Positions 34,152-43,007 of a stretch of DNA of 64,000 nt are shown piece after piece. Source of the stretch: Candidatus Vecturithrix granuli. Its GTDB lineage: Bacteria > Moduliflexota > Moduliflexia > Moduliflexales > Moduliflexaceae. Made by a program: the position numbers and the translations under genes. The notes below the pieces were generated by a model that saw only the letters and a list, made by a program, of their open reading frames with translations, was not told where the DNA came from and searched no databases. Where the stretch lies: the NCBI GenBank assembly GCA_000739535.1, contig DF820465.1, forward strand, positions 300,797 through 364,796. Direction: 5' to 3'. How positions within the stretch are numbered: the first letter of the stretch is position 1; every line of letters starts with the position of its first letter.

Positions 34152-35633
34152 ATGAGCCAGGCAATTAGCATTAATATTACAAAACTCCTTTTCAGCAGAG
34201 TAACCGCACAAGTCTTAATGCTCATCACGACGCCTGTCGTCACGCGCTTGTTTTTACCAGAGCACTTCGGCGTTATGCAGATATTTGAATCAATTATCAC
34301 TCCGTTCTGTATCATCGCGAATCTGAAATACGACCAATCGATCCCTTTAGGCAAAAATCAACAGGAAGCCAGTGCAAGCTTGATCCTGAGTCTATTTTTC
34401 GCGGTCAATATGACAGCATGCAGTTTTGCAGGCATCCTGATAGGAAAAGACTATATTGCTCGCTGGTTTCATGCCCCTGATTTGGCCCGCTTTCTCTGGC
34501 TGCTACCGGCATTTGTTTTCATTGTCGGGTTGAACAATGTTCTTAACTCTTGGGCTTCGCGCGAGGGAAAATTTGGGATAATGGCTCTGTCCGGCTTGGG
34601 GGATACAGTAGGTGATAAAACCTTGACTATCGTGTGGGGATACCTGTTGAGAGCGTCAACCACAGGCCTGGTACTCGGCCGTTTTGTCGGGGTTTTTACA
34701 AATGCTGTCGCGCTTCTTTGGTCGTTGGGAAAAACATTATTTACTGATGTCAAAAACGCTCACCTTACACTTGCCACGATTCGGGCAATCGCGGTGCAGC
34801 ATAAGAAATTTCCACTTTTTAGCACCTGGATAGCACTCATCGCCTCGATTAATATCCAATTGCCATCGCTTATCTGCGGTCTCTATTTCTCTCCTGCTGT
34901 GGTTGGATATTACTCCCTGGCAAACAGGGTGGTTTCAGTCTCAAGCATATTTTTGGGAACAGTGATTGCGCAAGTCTTTTTTCCCGCTGCGGCGAAAGAA
35001 TATCATCAGACGGGAACCTTCTCGCCGATCGTGAGAACGATCTTAAGACGGCTTGTCCAGATCGGTGTATTTCCAATGGCAGTATTAGTATTTTTTGGGC
35101 CATCCCTGTTTATCGGTATATTTGGTCAGCAATGGAGCGAAGCAGGCATCTATGCTGAAATCATGGCCTCATGGCATTTTCTGATATTCCTGAACCTCTC
35201 TCTGGATATCTTCGCTCTTGTGAATCGTCAGGATTTAGATTTGATGATTGTTCTGACAGGCCTTATTGTTCGAACGATCGTCCTGTTCGCCAGTGTCACC
35301 TTTGGTTCTCCGCGGATAACACTGGGATTATTTGTATTTTTTAGTGTGATCTTTCTGATTGGGCAGCTTTTTTGGAAATTGCGCATTTCCCACATATCAA
35401 GTCGCTGGGCCTCAACATTATTCCTGAAATATAGCGCGTTGTCATGCGCCCTGCTTTTACCAGCCAAGTGGTTTTCCTGGATTCTCAACGATGTTAGGGT
35501 TGATTTTGTCGCCGTTTTGATCGCTACAGGCGGATATGTTGCAGTGTTGCTGATGTTTGAGCCTGAATTACAGCAATTTATTGTCACAGTGGTTCGCAGA
35601 TTAAAGGGAATGGCTTCGAATAAGACGTTGTAA
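34152..35633 (+). CDS. Wzx-like polysaccharide flippase
   Basis: A 493-residue inner-membrane protein with about 12 to 14 hydrophobic helices spread over the whole length, of the MOP/polysaccharide-transporter superfamily (Wzx/RfbX type). It should move a polyprenyl-linked glycan unit across the inner membrane. The N-terminal LITTPVVTRLFLPEHFGVMQ is typical. It is the last gene of the plus-strand arm, converging 4 nt from the GNAT gene on the minus strand. No Wzy polymerase is visible. Confidence 0.82.
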   Translation: MSQAISINITKLLFSRVTAQVLMLITTPVVTRLFLPEHFGVMQIFESIITPFCIIANLKYDQSIPLGKNQQEASASLILSLFFAVNMTACSFAGILIGKDYIARWFHAPDLARFLWLLPAFVFIVGLNNVLNSWASREGKFGIMALSGLGDTVGDKTLTIVWGYLLRASTTGLVLGRFVGVFTNAVALLWSLGKTLFTDVKNAHLTLATIRAIAVQHKKFPLFSTWIALIASINIQLPSLICGLYFSPAVVGYYSLANRVVSVSSIFLGTVIAQVFFPAAAKEYHQTGTFSPIVRTILRRLVQIGVFPMAVLVFFGPSLFIGIFGQQWSEAGIYAEIMASWHFLIFLNLSLDIFALVNRQDLDLMIVLTGLIVRTIVLFASVTFGSPRITLGLFVFFSVIFLIGQLFWKLRISHISSRWASTLFLKYSALSCALLLPAKWFSWILNDVRVDFVAVLIATGGYVAVLLMFEPELQQFIVTVVRRLKGMASNKTL

Positions 35634-35637
35634 GCCG

Positions 35638-36366
35638 TTAGTTATGTCCGATTTTCGAAAAGGTTTTCCATAATTCCTGATCTACCGCCGTAGTACCCCA
35701 GAATATTTTTTTTCTGTTGGTCTCGCAATCCCTGACAGAATAATATTTTAGAAAACACAATTTCAGATAGAAGACCGTTTGGTATTCTTTAAATCCGGCT
35801 TTTTTGTTTACTCTCTGAGACGGCGCATTATCGGGTTTAATCATAAGAAAGATTCTGTAGTAGCCATGCTCGCGCAAATATTGTAAGACAGGTAATTTCG
35901 CCCTCGATGCAATTCCCCTTCCCCTGTATTCTGGCACAGTATAGATATATGCCATACACGCCGTGTGCTCAGGGATAGAAAACGATAGATCTAGATATGG
36001 GATATCAACCTTCGAAAATTCAAGCCATTGGTAGAAGGTATTCGTTTCGCGATCTTTCACAACTAAAAGCACCCGCCCTTGTTCCAGACGTCTCAGGGCT
36101 TCTTCCTTTGGGAACCATCCATCGCAATATTGATCGATCGGTTCAATATCTTTCTTTTCCAGCCTGACAAGCTCAATATCATGGTCATTGTTGGGGGTTG
36201 GGTGCACCTGTAATTCCTGTTCGAAAAACACCAGAACCCGTTTCTTGAATAGCCCGGTATATTCGATGATTAGAACAATTGCTTTCCTTAAACCATACTT
36301 TTGATAATACTCGTAGAGGTTTCGATATTTTGTTCGAATTGTCTGATACATTTTAATCGCTTTCAT
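35638..36366 (-). CDS. GNAT-family N-acetyltransferase
   Basis: A 242-residue protein with a GNAT domain at about 70-210. The acetyl-CoA pyrophosphate loop is YTVPEYRGRGIASRAK (R-G-x-G-x-A), and an NAPSQRVNKKAGF segment marks the later conserved motif. The N-terminal 60 residues are basic and the C-terminal 35 are unique. Acceptor unknown; context suggests an amino-sugar, amino acid or polyamine. GGAAGGG precedes the ATG. It is the last gene of the minus-strand arm of the glycan region. Confidence 0.78.
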   Translation of the reverse strand: MKAIKMYQTIRTKYRNLYEYYQKYGLRKAIVLIIEYTGLFKKRVLVFFEQELQVHPTPNNDHDIELVRLEKKDIEPIDQYCDGWFPKEEALRRLEQGRVLLVVKDRETNTFYQWLEFSKVDIPYLDLSFSIPEHTACMAYIYTVPEYRGRGIASRAKLPVLQYLREHGYYRIFLMIKPDNAPSQRVNKKAGFKEYQTVFYLKLCFLKYYSVRDCETNRKKIFWGTTAVDQELWKTFSKIGHN

Positions 36367-36381
36367 ATCCCTTCCTTTTTT

Positions 36382-36498
36382 GGGTAGTGGCTACCTTGTA
36401 CATGATGCCCGATCGTCGAGCGGAGTCGAGACGAGCACGCAGGCGTTCCCTTCGACTTCGCTCAGGGAACGTGCATCATGTACAGGATACCACTACCC
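36382..36498. repeat. Nested palindromic element between GNAT and decarboxylase genes
   Basis: Outer arms GGGTAGTGG/CCACTACCC (36382-36390, 36490-36498) and TGTACATGATGC/GCATCATGTACA (36397-36408, 36473-36484) enclose GTCGAGCGGAGTCGAGACG (36415-36433) and a GTTCCC-TTCGACTTCGCTCA-GGGAAC hairpin (36445-36470). T-runs lie at both outer edges. It may act as a terminator. Confidence 0.75.
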
Positions 36499-36538
36499 TT
36501 TTTTGTGAATGCAATCGTGACAATATCCTTTCATCTGT

Positions 36539-37960
36539 TCATGAACCAGACCATGACACCCGATCCAACTGGGTCATATCGTCATACCGCTCCCGTTCCC
36601 GTAAAACCCGATGACGCCCACCGGAAACCATAACCACGGCAGGACGAGGGAAGGAAAAGTCATTAGAAAATGATGTGAAATACGCGCCGGCATCCATAAT
36701 TGATACAAGATCTCCGATCTCCAACTCCGGCAATTTTTTCCGCTTAGATACAACATCCTGGGGAGTGCAAATCGGCCCGACGATGCTATAAAACTCTTGA
36801 TAAGCAGAAGCCATCTTATTCGCAACAAAAATTTCATGATATTCCCAGGAAGTCGGAAGAGCAATATTCATTCCAGCATCAATCATAGCGATTTTTCCTC
36901 TTTGATGCGTTTTGAGATCACCAACTGTTGCAAGCAATATCTGGGTATTGCTTGTCATGGCTCTCCCTGGTTCAAATAATAAGATCGGCACTGGCAGTTT
37001 GTATTTTTCACATCCTTTTTGGACAGCAGCAACAACCTTTTCTGCAAATGTTTCGATGAGTGAAGCATTGTTAGATCGAGGCGCGATATAAGGAACGTCA
37101 AAAATGTGATGGAAATTGTATTCAACCTTGTGAAATGGCCTTACTGTTGGGACACCAAAACCGCCACCTAAGTCAAGATACTTGATACCAATACCCTTTT
37201 TCTCTTTGAGCGTATACATAAATTGACAAATATCATTGATCGCCCACTCATAAGAAGAAGCATTTCTGATATTCGTGCCAAGATGGGTATGAATCCCTTC
37301 AATATCTATCCTCTTCAGGCTGCTCAAGCGGTCAAACGCCTCAAATGCTGCGCCTGTCTCTATGCTAAACCCAAACTGCTCCGCCCAGCCAACACTTGTG
37401 CATAAACGTACTCCAACTCGTACCCGGGTCCCCAATTGTTCTGCGAGATGGGTAATCATCTCTATTTCATGGCATGAATTGATATTAATAAGCTTGATTC
37501 TATTCTCGATGGCTGAATGCAAACCTGCCTCAGATTTATTCGGTCCATTATAGATGATCAAATCCGGACTGATCCCTGATTTCAGTGCAAGCCATAATTC
37601 GTAAGGTGAGATGACTTCTGCGCCGGCCCCATATTCATGAAGAATACGTAAAATTCCTGGTATCGGATTGGTCTTATATGAATAATAGATCTCAACCTGA
37701 ATATCATGAGACGTAAAGCTCTCACGAAAGGCATGATAATTCCTTTGTAACAAATCACTATCTACGATATGCACAGGCGTGCCATATTCTTCAGCAAGTT
37801 CAACGCAATCGCAGCCCCCAATGACTAAATGGCCTCTTTCATTAACCTGCAATCCCCATAATGCATAGTCTAAATTAAGGCGACTACTGCGTTCAATACT
37901 CCGCGTCATATATTTAACGCAAGGATATAGGATGTTTTTTACATTCTTTTTTAGCATCAT
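36539..37960 (-). CDS. LysA-like fold-III PLP decarboxylase (473 aa)
   Basis: Homologous to diaminopimelate/ornithine-type decarboxylases. The PLP lysine sits in YYSYKTNP, the phosphate-binding loop is DLGGGFG, EPGRAM keeps the Arg that contacts substrate in DAP decarboxylase, and VGPICTPQD carries the Cys of the second subunit's active site, with Thr where CESGD has Glu. That change and the company of ligase and glycan genes argue for a specialised amino-acid decarboxylase and not lysine biosynthesis. It follows the adenylating enzyme gene by 9 nt. Confidence 0.78.
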   Translation of the reverse strand: MMLKKNVKNILYPCVKYMTRSIERSSRLNLDYALWGLQVNERGHLVIGGCDCVELAEEYGTPVHIVDSDLLQRNYHAFRESFTSHDIQVEIYYSYKTNPIPGILRILHEYGAGAEVISPYELWLALKSGISPDLIIYNGPNKSEAGLHSAIENRIKLININSCHEIEMITHLAEQLGTRVRVGVRLCTSVGWAEQFGFSIETGAAFEAFDRLSSLKRIDIEGIHTHLGTNIRNASSYEWAINDICQFMYTLKEKKGIGIKYLDLGGGFGVPTVRPFHKVEYNFHHIFDVPYIAPRSNNASLIETFAEKVVAAVQKGCEKYKLPVPILLFEPGRAMTSNTQILLATVGDLKTHQRGKIAMIDAGMNIALPTSWEYHEIFVANKMASAYQEFYSIVGPICTPQDVVSKRKKLPELEIGDLVSIMDAGAYFTSFSNDFSFPRPAVVMVSGGRHRVLRERERYDDMTQLDRVSWSGS

Positions 37961-37969
37961 TCTTTTTGA

Positions 37970-39253
37970 TTAATTGGTTGCTAATTTGGAAATAACAACC
38001 CGGAATTTTCCTGATTTATCGTGTACAAGACTCTCCACAACCACCGGCTTAATCTCAACATCCTTCCCGACGACCCCCTGACATTGTGTTTGTATCTTAC
38101 GGAGTGTTTCCGGAGAGAACCCATCGCCTTTGATGAAATTCACAGTGATTTGTTTTGCCGCCTCCTGGATGATCTGATACCGCACGATCCCTGGAATATC
38201 TTCAATCGCACAAGTTAAGAGATAAGGAGATATTCGTTTTCCATTCTCCAGGACGATAAAATCGACACTTCGCCCTTCTATCGCCATCATAAGAGGAAGA
38301 TTTCTGCCGCAAGAACACATTTTATCGCTTAAAATCCCCCGATCTCCGACAGAATATCGAATAAAGGGCATGGCGTAGGAGTGCAGGTTTGTGACAATCA
38401 GTTCTCCACTTTCTCCCGATTGAACGTGCTTTCCGTTATTGATACATTCCACAACGACAGTATCAATATTGATGTGGTAGCCCATGCGTGCACTGCACTC
38501 CCACGCAATACCGCCGCATTCTGTCGAACTATATTGGTCAAGAGGGGCGACGCCAAAGACTGAAGCAATCAATCTTCGACGATTGGGATCGAGGAATTCG
38601 CCAATCGTATAAATGGCTTTAGGCCGGGTTACTCGGATGTTATCTGCTTGCATGCGACTTGCAATCAGTACTATATTCGATGTAAGCGTCCAGATAATGT
38701 CGGGTTTCATTGTTTGGATTCTCTTTATATGCTCTTCCACTGGACTGAGAATAGAAATATACTCTCTTCTCAGAATGCCTAAACGCTGGAACCAGTATGT
38801 GGTGCCAAGATGGCGATCATCAATAATCGCAAGCGTTGAATCAGTCGCTTTATAACCGACAGAAGCAAGCATTCGAATCTCGACAGGAGAACGAATATCC
38901 ATATCATCTCGGGTGAAGAAAAAATTCAGAGGCATCCCTGTTGAGCCGCTGGTTCTATCCTTAATACAGGTCTTAAGATCAATATTTTGTGCAGTAATTT
39001 GATTTAAAGGGAGTTCTCGTAGAGTTGACTTTGTGGTAATCGGCAGAACTGACAAATCAGACACGGTTTGAATATCTCCCGGTTTCACTCCCACTGAATC
39101 AAAAAGCTGGCGATAGTACGGCACATTCGTGTACGCATGGTGAAGAAGTTTGTGCAATTTTTTTTGCTGGATGTCTTGTATTTGCGATGTTTTTAACCAT
39201 TGGTTTTTCAGTAATTCTCTTACCAGAAAGAATTGCCGTATCTGCCTTTTCAT
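37970..39253 (-). CDS. CapK/PaaK-like adenylate-forming enzyme
   Basis: A 427-residue member of the phenylacetate-CoA ligase/CapK group of AMP-forming enzymes. It has the SGSTGMP phosphate loop (DRTSGSTGMPLNF), YSSTECGGIAWEC in the adenylate-binding region and FIRYSVGDRG, where the Asp binds the ribose. Four Cys near CSCGR may bind metal, as in some PaaK relatives. Homologues in capsule clusters have unproven substrates. The ATG at 39253 is chosen because GGGAGGAG precedes it. The longer frame runs into a palindromic repeat. No carrier-protein gene is seen. Confidence 0.75.
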   Translation of the reverse strand: MKRQIRQFFLVRELLKNQWLKTSQIQDIQQKKLHKLLHHAYTNVPYYRQLFDSVGVKPGDIQTVSDLSVLPITTKSTLRELPLNQITAQNIDLKTCIKDRTSGSTGMPLNFFFTRDDMDIRSPVEIRMLASVGYKATDSTLAIIDDRHLGTTYWFQRLGILRREYISILSPVEEHIKRIQTMKPDIIWTLTSNIVLIASRMQADNIRVTRPKAIYTIGEFLDPNRRRLIASVFGVAPLDQYSSTECGGIAWECSARMGYHINIDTVVVECINNGKHVQSGESGELIVTNLHSYAMPFIRYSVGDRGILSDKMCSCGRNLPLMMAIEGRSVDFIVLENGKRISPYLLTCAIEDIPGIVRYQIIQEAAKQITVNFIKGDGFSPETLRKIQTQCQGVVGKDVEIKPVVVESLVHDKSGKFRVVISKLATN

Positions 39254-39276
39254 ATTCTCCTCCCTTGAAAATGTAG

Positions 39277-39331
39277 CGCGAAATTCCTTTTCGCGCCTAA
39301 GCCTGAAATAGCCGCGAAAAGGAATTTCGCG
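39277..39331. repeat. 19-bp perfect inverted repeat in the CapK-like gene leader
   Basis: The arms CGCGAAATTCCTTTTCGCG (39277-39295) and its complement (39313-39331) lie 24 nt upstream of the start codon at 39253. Each arm is itself nearly palindromic (CGCGAAA...TTTCGCG). This may be an RNA attenuator or a REP-like repeat. Confidence 0.7.
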
Positions 39332-39520
39332 GGACATCTGATCGCTCCTGAACAGAGAATTTTCATCTACCGTGGTGTGTTTGCCACAACACATGAAGAA
39401 CTCCTAAAAGTAGGGTCTTTCTTTTGTGATCTGGTTCATAGATCAGACAAAAATATATGTACATCAGGATGTTATCTCGCGCATATTCCCAAGGTATAGA
39501 ACAAACGCTGTTTCAGAAAA

Positions 39521-40186
39521 CTATTGGAAACTTTTGAGATCAGAGCTTGTATGTATGGATACGCTGGCTTTCTGCCCCGGATAGACTTCACCTGTCCGGG
39601 TATCATTCACGATAAGTGCTCCGGCACCAATAACACATTCAGGGGCAATAGTGACTCCTTCCCTGATCGTGGCATTGGCTCCCACAAAGGAATACTGACC
39701 AACATTGACTTTCCCAGCAACCACTGCATGAGGTGCAATATAACAATGTTCGCGAATATAGGAATTATAGCCAATGTTCCCACTCCAGATAATCACATCA
39801 TTCTCGATTTCCGCAAATGGCTGAATGACAGTATTTGCCATAATAAAGCAATTATCCCCAATCGCTAAATGTTTACAGTACGACGCCTTTGAACTGATAT
39901 AACTAATCAATTCGTATCCTTTCCTCTTACAAAGATTGTAGATTTCTGCTCTGGCCTTATTCACTCTTTTGTAACCGATCGCGACAAACATGGCAAAGTG
40001 TTCCGGAGGATAAATTTCCTCGATACGTTCAAAAGGAACAAGATCCAATTCAAACAATTTTTTCTCTTTTAGATAGTCCTCATGAACAGTAAATGCTGTG
40101 ACTTCATAAGGACTATCTTCGGTCAGATACACATAAGCAAGACGTGCGAGAGTCGACACACCAAATATTACCACTTTTTTGTTCAT
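39521..40186 (-). CDS. NeuD-type sugar O-acyltransferase (left-handed beta-helix)
   Basis: A 221-residue protein with an N-terminal Rossmann-like PglD/NeuD domain (KVVIFGVSTLARLAYVYL) and a C-terminal hexapeptide-repeat acyltransferase domain (about 95-205; IGDNCFIMANTVIQPFAEI, VGANATIREGVTIAPECVIGAGALIV). It transfers an acetyl or other acyl group to a sugar or amino-sugar. The ATG at 40186 is preceded by GGAGGAG; the longer frame adds an unsupported N-terminus. It lies between the two decarboxylase/ligase parts of the minus-strand arm. Confidence 0.82.
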   Translation of the reverse strand: MNKKVVIFGVSTLARLAYVYLTEDSPYEVTAFTVHEDYLKEKKLFELDLVPFERIEEIYPPEHFAMFVAIGYKRVNKARAEIYNLCKRKGYELISYISSKASYCKHLAIGDNCFIMANTVIQPFAEIENDVIIWSGNIGYNSYIREHCYIAPHAVVAGKVNVGQYSFVGANATIREGVTIAPECVIGAGALIVNDTRTGEVYPGQKASVSIHTSSDLKSFQ

Positions 40187-40225
40187 TATAACTCCTCCTA
40201 TATCTGGAATACCATTGTTTATCAC

Positions 40226-41467
40226 TTAAAACACGTACGTTGAGAAGATATGGGAAAACTTTTCCTGGTGTCTGATCACCGTAACATCCTTTAGATTAGC
40301 ATCATAAGAAATTATAGGGGGACAGGGAGAAATGAATGGTGGTTTCAGCACGATAGTGTATGCCCCTACATTATCAAAGACAACATAATCGCCTACAGAC
40401 AAATGCCCCTGATATCCTGTATAGAGGCAATCGTCTTCCATACAGGTATATCCGACAAGATCAATTATACCATCAGCATATCTTGATTTTATATCGTCAT
40501 TATTATGAAAGACACGAATCGGGAGATTTCTTGTGTTTTTTGTCGGCTTAATATTATAGATACTGCCTGATAAAAGCGCAATCACCCTGGAGCGAACAGT
40601 TTTGATGTCGATAACTTTCGCAACAAACTGCATAGTGTCTGCTGTAATGGCAATGCCGGGCTCAAGAAGCAGTTCTGGTCCTAAACCGCCGGGAAAGGTA
40701 TTGGCAAACAAAGGAGAAATAGCCTGAGCATATTCTTGAAATGTCGGGATAGCAAATGGAAATTGTTTCCTCAACGCCGGAATCATCTTACTAAAAAACC
40801 CTCCTCCTACATCAATGAACTGCGGAGGTGCATCTTCAAACAACCCAGCAGCAATCTCCAACATTTTTTTTACCAAAAAGGCATAAGATTCGGCGCTCCT
40901 GGTCGGTGTAAGCAGGTGACAATGTAATCCGGCTACACGACAATTCTTTACACGACGAAGAGTTCTGAATGCAGACTCCAGCATCTGTCCTGAGGTATCG
41001 AAACCAAAGCGAGAAACATTCTCTATGCCAAGATCAACATTACAACGCAGCCCAACAGTGAGTATTTGCCCAGGCGCGCGTCGGGCTATTGCCTCGACCA
41101 TAGCAACTTCATAAAAAGAATCCAGGTTGACAATCGAACCTGCTAACAAAGCTCTTTCAAGATCAAATTCACTCTTGTAAGGTCCATTGAAAATGATTCT
41201 TTGCGAGGGAACTCCAATATGTACAGCCAAATCATATTCCATGCTGGAAACAACTTCAGCATACCCCCCCATCGTATTTACCAATTGACACAACTTTGGG
41301 ATATAATTGGTCTTATAAGAATACGCAATATTGCTATTCGGATAATCAGCACGGAAGGCTTCGAGAAACTCTTTGTAATTGGCTTCGAATGCGTCAAGAT
41401 GCAACAAGTAATATGAATCTCCATACGTTTGTTCTAGCGTATGAAGTAATTGCCAGGAAATATTCAT
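40226..41467 (-). CDS. Second LysA-like fold-III PLP decarboxylase (413 aa)
   Basis: A paralogue in fold, but not closely similar, to the enzyme at 36539. The PLP lysine is in AYSYKTN, the glycine loop is IDVGGGFF, and GYTCMEDD carries the active-site Cys. EPGIAI has Ile where DAP decarboxylase has the substrate Arg of EPGR, so a different substrate is likely. GAYTIVLKPPFIS near the C-terminus resembles ornithine/carboxynorspermidine-type family members. It could make an amine that the ATP-grasp or GNAT enzymes then use, which is inference. Ends 39 nt before the NeuD-type start. Confidence 0.76.
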   Translation of the reverse strand: MNISWQLLHTLEQTYGDSYYLLHLDAFEANYKEFLEAFRADYPNSNIAYSYKTNYIPKLCQLVNTMGGYAEVVSSMEYDLAVHIGVPSQRIIFNGPYKSEFDLERALLAGSIVNLDSFYEVAMVEAIARRAPGQILTVGLRCNVDLGIENVSRFGFDTSGQMLESAFRTLRRVKNCRVAGLHCHLLTPTRSAESYAFLVKKMLEIAAGLFEDAPPQFIDVGGGFFSKMIPALRKQFPFAIPTFQEYAQAISPLFANTFPGGLGPELLLEPGIAITADTMQFVAKVIDIKTVRSRVIALLSGSIYNIKPTKNTRNLPIRVFHNNDDIKSRYADGIIDLVGYTCMEDDCLYTGYQGHLSVGDYVVFDNVGAYTIVLKPPFISPCPPIISYDANLKDVTVIRHQEKFSHIFSTYVF

Positions 41468-41742
41468 TCTTTTTTTCCTTTAGATTGGAATAATTTAAAC
41501 AACCTTCAATTGTAAGGCTTTCTGGAAGTACATAATTATATTGAATCCATTACTTTTTTGACAAGAATAAAATTTCAGGAATTTTCACATTTTCATAGTA
41601 TTATGCTTACAGCATTATGCATCATGATAGAATCTGCCTTTGTCAACTTTTATAGAAACCAATATACGTGAATAATAGAGTATGGGTGTTTTTAATCTCT
41701 CTTTTTGGAAAATATCGGAAGTCTGTAAGTGAAGAAACTGAC
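41468..41742. other. AT-rich intergenic leader of the second decarboxylase gene
   Basis: A gap of about 320 nt between rmlA and the decarboxylase, both on the minus strand. A minus-strand TTGACA is present at about 41647-41642, without a convincing -10 at proper spacing. No open frame or RNA gene recognised. A separate promoter here is plausible but unproven. Confidence 0.4.
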
Positions 41743-41785
41743 ACGTGACGAAAGCTTGAAGAAGTTTTTAATTTTCGCCACGTGC
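41743..41785 (-). terminator. Possible hairpin terminator after rmlA
   Basis: CACGTGACGAAA (41743-41754) and TTTCGCCACGTG (41774-41785) pair with one mismatch directly after the rmlA stop. The following minus-strand sequence is only moderately T-rich. Confidence 0.4.
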
Positions 41786-41789
41786 CCTT

Positions 41790-42659
41790 TTAGCTTACTT
41801 TCACCAGGTCTCTTAAATAGATACAATATGGATTATCCCTGGAATAATTCGCAATCTCTAAAAGTTGCTCTGCGCCAATATAGCCTTTTCGATACGCAAT
41901 TTCTTCAATACAGCCGATTTTCAAGCCCTGGCGTTTTTCAATCGTTCGCACAAAATCGCTCGCTTCCAGCAGACTTTCATGGGTGCCAGTATCAAGCCAG
42001 GCCACTCCTCGTCCAAACACCCTGACCTTCAACTGTCCTTGTTCCAGATACACCTTATTCACGTCCGTAATTTCGAGTTCTCCTCGGCCAGATGGGCGTA
42101 AGGCCTTTGCAATCCGCACCACTTGCTGATCATAAAAATAGAGGCCGGTGACAGCGTAGTGCGAGCGTGGTTTTTTTGGTTTTTCCTCGATACTGAGCGC
42201 ATTAAAATGCTGATCAAATTCTACCACGCCATAACGTTCAGGGTCGCTGACATAATAAGCAAATACTAACCCTCCATCTGTCAGGTGGCCGGCCTGAGCT
42301 AAAAGAGCAGAAAGTTGATGACCATATAAAAAATTATCACCTAACATTAACGCACAAGGCTGATTCTCGATAAAATTTTCTCCAATAAGAAAAGCCTGGG
42401 CGATCCCCTCAGGTTTGGGTTGAACAGCATACTCAATCCGCAGGCCGAGGCGCTGCCCGTTTCCAAAAAGCATCCGGTAAAAATCGATATGCTGTGGAGT
42501 CGAAATAATCAGAAACTCCCGAATATTTGCAAACATGAGCACAGAGAGCGGATAGTAGATCATCGGTTTGTCAAAAATAGGAAGAATCTGCTTTGAGAGT
42601 GACAGCGTAAGAGGATACAGTCGTGTGCCTGCTCCCCCAGATAAAATAATACCTTTCAT
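41790..42659 (-). CDS. rmlA: Glucose-1-phosphate thymidylyltransferase
   Basis: Makes dTDP-glucose from dTTP and glucose 1-phosphate, the entry step to dTDP-rhamnose and other 6-deoxy sugars for surface glycans. The 289-residue length is standard. [11 protein letters not shown] is the nucleotide-binding loop, [16 protein letters not shown] is the adjoining signature, and LGDNFLYG carries the catalytic Asp. The rmlB, C and D genes are not in the window, so only dTDP-glucose supply is certain. AAAGGAGAG precedes the ATG. It is the first gene of the minus-strand glycan arm. Confidence 0.92.
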   Translation of the reverse strand: MKGIILSGGAGTRLYPLTLSLSKQILPIFDKPMIYYPLSVLMFANIREFLIISTPQHIDFYRMLFGNGQRLGLRIEYAVQPKPEGIAQAFLIGENFIENQPCALMLGDNFLYGHQLSALLAQAGHLTDGGLVFAYYVSDPERYGVVEFDQHFNALSIEEKPKKPRSHYAVTGLYFYDQQVVRIAKALRPSGRGELEITDVNKVYLEQGQLKVRVFGRGVAWLDTGTHESLLEASDFVRTIEKRQGLKIGCIEEIAYRKGYIGAEQLLEIANYSRDNPYCIYLRDLVKVS

Positions 42660-42902
42660 ATATTTACTCTCCTTTCATGATAACTCACAGCAATTTCTAT
42701 GACACATTATTGTAATCGCCGGGTAGATTGACTATTGTTTGAACAAACACAGAAGTCAAGGAAAAACCTTGCAGAAAACTCTTTAAGAAACAGTGAGGAG
42801 GCAATCTTGCCAAAAAAACTATCGGCTATCCTAATGAAATGCCCCTGAGAAAGAATACTTTGATTTTTTAAAACCCTTAGCGCAAAAAAAATGAGAAAAT
42901 CG
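42660..42902. other. Divergent intergenic region between rmlA and the NhaC-type gene
   Basis: Part of a 348-nt gap that should hold promoters in both directions. A plus-strand promoter is listed at 42903. On the rmlA side I see the ribosome site but no confident -10/-35 pair, and no RNA gene. Confidence 0.45.
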
Positions 42903-42931
42903 TTGACATCTTCCTTATCATAAATTATTTC
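42903..42931 (+). promoter_or_regulatory. Probable sigma70 promoter of the NhaC-type gene
   Basis: TTGACA (42903-42908), a 17-nt spacer and TATTTC (42926-42931), about 80 nt upstream of the ATG. Confidence 0.45.
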
Positions 42932-43007
42932 ATGACTGCTGTTCTGTTGTTGGTCATGAGAAGGTCTTATTAACCGGGTTATCACTATCAACACAAGGAG
43001 AGAAAGT

